From: Podila epigama
Lineage: Eukaryota > Mortierellomycota > Mortierellomycetes > Mortierellales > Mortierellaceae
Direction: 5' to 3'
Assembly: GCA_015679605.1 (NCBI GenBank)
Contig: JAAAVE010000001.1
Span: 34,678 to 81,695 of the forward strand
Length of the DNA: 47,018 bases
The position numbers and the translations under genes are program-made. The notes under the pieces are model-generated. The model was not told the origin of the DNA. It ran no database searches and saw only the letters and a program-made list of their open reading frames with translations. Below are positions 43,837-47,018 of this stretch, in pieces; within the stretch, counting starts at the first letter, position 1, and each line of letters opens with the position of its first letter.

Positions 43837-46800
43837 ACAGATACCTAGGTGAATCATCCGCATAAGGGTATGCTGTCCAGCTGTTCTGATGGTAATTGAG
43901 CCATCGTCGTTTCTCTGCACTTGCACCCTGAGGAACGGTCTCTTTCTTGCTCATGCCTTGTCGACTTTGTTGCTCTCGCTGTGGCTGACGATGGGGTTGC
44001 TCCTGGAACCCTGCAAAGTCGTCATCATCTTCGTCATAGTCATCAACGTCATACTCCTCTGCATCCAGAAGCGTTTCTGGCGGCACAGCAGGGCGGAGAG
44101 AGCGTAGGCCGAGCTCGCTCTCCTTCACTGTCTTCCAAGCTTCCTTCAAAATTGTCAGTCCACGCTCATGCTGTACTCCAAAACCTTTCCGAAGCCATTC
44201 ACCTTCGACTCGCACGACCACCTGCAAGACATCCTTGGTCGGCTTGGCATTCTTACCGGATCCTCCCGTGACCGAAACGATAGCCGGAAGAGTACCAGCC
44301 AGCATAGCAGCCTTTGCTTCTGCAACTGCCGATGCGATCACTGAAGCTGGCGCCTGCCGCGACTGGTCACGCGCCCACCAAATGTCCGAGATCGAAGGAA
44401 CGCCCCAATTCTTGTATTTGAGCCAGCTCATGGCCCTTGAATTGCCAGTATTGCTGTCCTCAGGCACTAGTGTCTCAATCTCTGATATCGAAAGTAGCGG
44501 GATCGTCAAAGGTGTGTTTAGCGGAAAGTAAAAGGCGTGGATCGTCAGGTGCAACGAACTCACTGTAATGTTGTCGTCGCTATATAGGATCAAAGGTGGA
44601 GGTGGAGGGTAACCAGTCATGAGTATCGCGGTGGGGTCACTGTCCACTGGGGATGGAGGTGCAGAGTCCTGGACAGGTGTTTCCTGATGTAATGGTTCAT
44701 GACGTCCTGGTATATGTTTTGAGGTGATTGCCGGTGACACCTTTGTTGAATTTTCCTTTTGCGGTATTGGTGTTGGATCCATTGCCGGTAGAGGGGTAGG
44801 ATGAGATGGCCAGTCTTGGGTCTGAGCAGGTTCACTCTTGACTGTCACTTTTTTTACGTCCTTGCTCTTGTGAACAGCAGGCACCACAGGGTCTTCAGAG
44901 AGTTTGGGTGAATGGTGAACAGATTGTGGCTCTATCGCGGGCAATGTGGGCACCACTTGTGGTTCCATGTCCACGAGCCAAGACGAAGAGGAGGGAACAC
45001 GAGGTAGAGGCGGCATAGGTTCAGGATGATAGGCAGGTAAAGCCGGCCGTATATTTGAAAACTGGTAAGGTTGCGATGAATCTTGTGGTTGTTGCCTTGG
45101 TTGCTGCTGACGGTTGGACGAATGTTGCTCAAAAAACTGCGGTTCATGCACCTGAGGCTTCTGGGGCTGAGGTGGCTCCTGCTGCCAAGATGGCCCCTGA
45201 TGCAATGGGACCTTATGCTGCTGCTGATGTTGTTGCTGCTGCTGTAGAGACGGTGCCTGCTGTCGAGATGCTTCGTGTGACCGCACTTGCACTTGCTGCT
45301 GAGCTGGTTCCTGTTGTCGAAGTCGCGGTTGCTGTTGTTCCAATGGCTGTGTATTGGAATCACGAGTCTCTGCCTGCTGACCAACTTTCTGCAAGTCCTG
45401 TGAAATGGTGGACTCTGATGATGGCAAGCTGTGTGGATTTGACGACTCGGGCACTGGGTCACGACCACGATTGCGTCTTCTAGGATACGATGGTAGGGCT
45501 GTCAGCCGATGACTCGGAGTTGTGATATTTCCACCCTGAGTACTGTTGGTTTGACTGGTCCTACGATCCTCCTGAAAAGTCCCAGAGGTTGTCGGTGGGT
45601 GAGCTGGAATGAGTATGGATGTATTTGTGGGTTGCGATTTTGTCGAGTTGCTCTGCCTTGATCTTCGAGTTTGCGTCGCTGGTGCTGCACTGACAGTGGA
45701 GGCTGCTACCGTACTTGGAGTAATAGCAGTGTCGAAGGTAGGCTGAGCGATTGGTGGTGACGGCCGTTGTGTAGACCGCTGTGTAAATCCTTGTGTAATT
45801 CCTTGTGAAGATCCTTGTGCGGGTCCTTGTGCGGGTCCTTGCGTAAACCCTTGTGTAACAGAAGAGGACGCAGACGTCAAAGACTTGAATGACGCGGAGA
45901 CAGTGGCGAGAGATGTTTGCTTGTATGGAGCGTCCTTGCCGAATCGTTGGCTTGGAGTGGTTGTTGTAGATGGGGAAGGGTTTGCAGAGAGGTCCATGAA
46001 CGACTCGAGATTCGCACTTGAGGACCCCGATGACTGTCCTGGTATGATGTTGTTTGATAGATCCGAGGACCGTCGTGATGGAGGGACTGGCTTTGGAACA
46101 TCCTTTATGAAAGATGTATAGTCGGTGGATATATCTGGGAACGAAGGTAAGCTGGGCGAAGACAAAGGCTGTGAGTGAAGTCTGCTGGATGACCGTGAAG
46201 AAACTGAACTTGCAGATGAGGCCGTTCTAGACGTCACTAGTGTCGGTGGCGACGGCACTGTGGATGGCTTTTGGCGGGTGTACTCTGCCGGGTTAAAGAA
46301 GTCGAGGGGGTCCTGAAGTGCGCTTCCGATATGGATGATACTGTCACTGTGCTTGTTGCTGTTGCTGTTGCTGTTAATGCTGTTGTTATTGTTACTACTG
46401 CTGTTGATACTACTGTTGCTGTTTTCACGGGCCGAACGTCGGGAGGCTGGGGTCACCTTTGATGATGATGTGGAGGCTGACAAGGGACCAAGGGATGGCT
46501 TAAAGATGTCGTCCAAGAACGTACTTTGTCCATCTAAAATCCGTGATGCATCATTCTGCAAGTCAAATGAAAACGATGACTGAGAAACAGTCGGCTTTGT
46601 TGCTTTTCCTTTATATGTGTCGGTATTCTTTTCATGTGCGGAGAGATCAACGCCGGCACCATAACTCTGTCTGGATGAAAAGAGTTGGGAGACGTCCGGT
46701 GACGGATTATTGACTTTGCCAAGAGTATTGGACTGCGGTTCAAAGAATGACAACTGCAAAAATTGAGAGTTGGAGTTGGCGATGGCGTTGGTGGTAGTGG

Positions 46801-46967
46801 TAGTATGGGATGTAGTGAAGGAGTTGCCAGCCGAAGACGCTCGATGAGGTTTCGTGTCTGTTTGGAAGGATGAGAAGATAGTGTCACCAAAGTCAGAGTC
46901 CAGCTTGAGCTGCAAATGAAGTTGCTGAGGCTGCTGATGGGGCTTTATTTGTGAAGGAGGCTGGTGT

Positions 46968-47002
<35 letters not shown>

Positions 47003-47018
47003 CTGCTGCTGCTGCTGT
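43583..47018 (-). CDS. Large Gln/Ser-rich protein, 5' end beyond the window
   Basis: An open frame runs from the right edge (first full codon at 47017) to the stop at 43583, with 1144 residues visible and no in-frame ATG needed at the edge, so the start lies outside. I recognise no family. The visible N-terminus is a run of 17 Gln. Then follow about 770 residues of disordered Ser/Thr/Pro/Gln sequence with Asn/Ser runs and a six-unit TQG repeat. A more ordered region of about 190 residues (nt 44630-44070) starts PPPPPLILYSDDNITVSSLH, contains WLKYKNWGVPSISDIWW, and ends VLQVVVRVEGEWLRKGFGVQ and a helix LTILKEAWKTVKE. Its strand-rich pattern with a final helix could be a PH-like fold, a weak guess. 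An acidic Asp/Glu patch and another poly-Gln follow. It resembles adaptor or transcription-related fungal proteins only in composition. Confidence 0.7.
45782..45853 (-). repeat. Six 12-bp repeats encoding TQGx units
   Basis: Six contiguous 12-base units encode Gln-Gly tetrapeptides (forms such as TQGF, AQGP, SQGI). Two units are identical, others vary, so expansion is partly recent. Confidence 0.88.
46966..47018 (-). repeat. CAG/CAA repeat encoding poly-Gln at the window edge
   Basis: A mixed CAG/CAA array encodes at least 17 glutamines in the frame of the large Gln/Ser-rich protein and continues beyond the window. A second poly-Gln array of the same protein is at 43803-43836. Confidence 0.9.

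Noticed and set aside
1-47018. tRNA, rRNA, transposon or viral insert
   Set aside because: I found no A/B-box pair with a foldable cloverleaf, no rRNA segment, no reverse transcriptase or transposase motif and no terminal repeats on either strand by eye; a tRNAscan and RepeatMasker-type run would be the decisive test.

Overview
The window is a 47 kb piece of a eukaryotic nuclear genome, almost certainly a fungus from an early-diverging, filamentous lineage. Many short GT-AG introns (35 modelled), low-complexity Gln/Asn/Ser/His tracts, dense microsatellites and a division-1 chitin synthase show a fungus. A U11/U12-type spliceosomal protein, a TPX2-domain protein, a BLOC-1 subunit, a PA-TM-RING ligase and a GT17 enzyme are an unusual mix for Dikarya. 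The combination fits Mortierellomycota or a neighbouring Mucoromycota group best; that placement is inference. I see no mobile element, CRISPR array, rRNA or tRNA.

Layout, left to right. 0.4-3.4 kb: chitin synthase (+). 3.7-7.2 kb: TPX2-like spindle protein (+). 8.2-10.3 kb: FAD-dependent monooxygenase (+). 11.4-13.8 kb: MFS transporter with a very long cytoplasmic loop (+). 14.1-14.7 kb: small basic-tailed protein (-), head to head with a U11/U12 25K (SNRNP25) homologue (+, 14.9-16.0 kb). 16.2-16.7 kb: six-cysteine secreted protein (-). 17.4-18.2 kb: single-pass membrane protein (-), head to head with a PA-TM-RING ubiquitin ligase (+, 18.4-20.0 kb). 20.6-21.6 kb: BLOC1S2 homologue (+). 21.8-23.2 kb: class IV PLP aminotransferase-like protein (-). 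23.7-24.9 kb: family 17 glycosyltransferase (-). 25.4-28.9 kb: MIT-domain protein with a valine heptad repeat (-). 28.9-32.5 kb: long intergenic region full of simple repeats. 32.5-34.2 kb: DUF3533/SNG1-type membrane protein (+), interrupted by a run of 10 N. 34.7-35.8 kb: candidate AIRIM/C1orf109-like protein (-). 36.1-41.9 kb: full-length ABCC-type transporter whose nucleotide-binding domains are degenerate (-). 43.6 kb to the right edge: a large Gln/Ser-rich protein (-) that runs off the window.

The genes are mostly independent, as is usual for a fungal chromosome. Some share a cellular theme: the PA-TM-RING ligase, BLOC1S2 and the MIT protein all point to the endolysosomal system; chitin synthase and GT17 to the cell surface and glycosylation; MFS, DUF3533 and ABCC to membrane transport or drug response. 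Adjacency alone does not show co-regulation.

The points most worth following up are the minor-spliceosome protein in a fungus with no U12-type intron among those modelled here, the intact ABCC reading frame whose ATP-site motifs are altered in both halves, the possible AIRIM homologue, and the membrane-binding-like heptad array in the MIT protein. Exon boundaries come from reading frames, GT-AG sites and phase continuity, without transcript data. Family calls come from remembered family motifs, not database searches.
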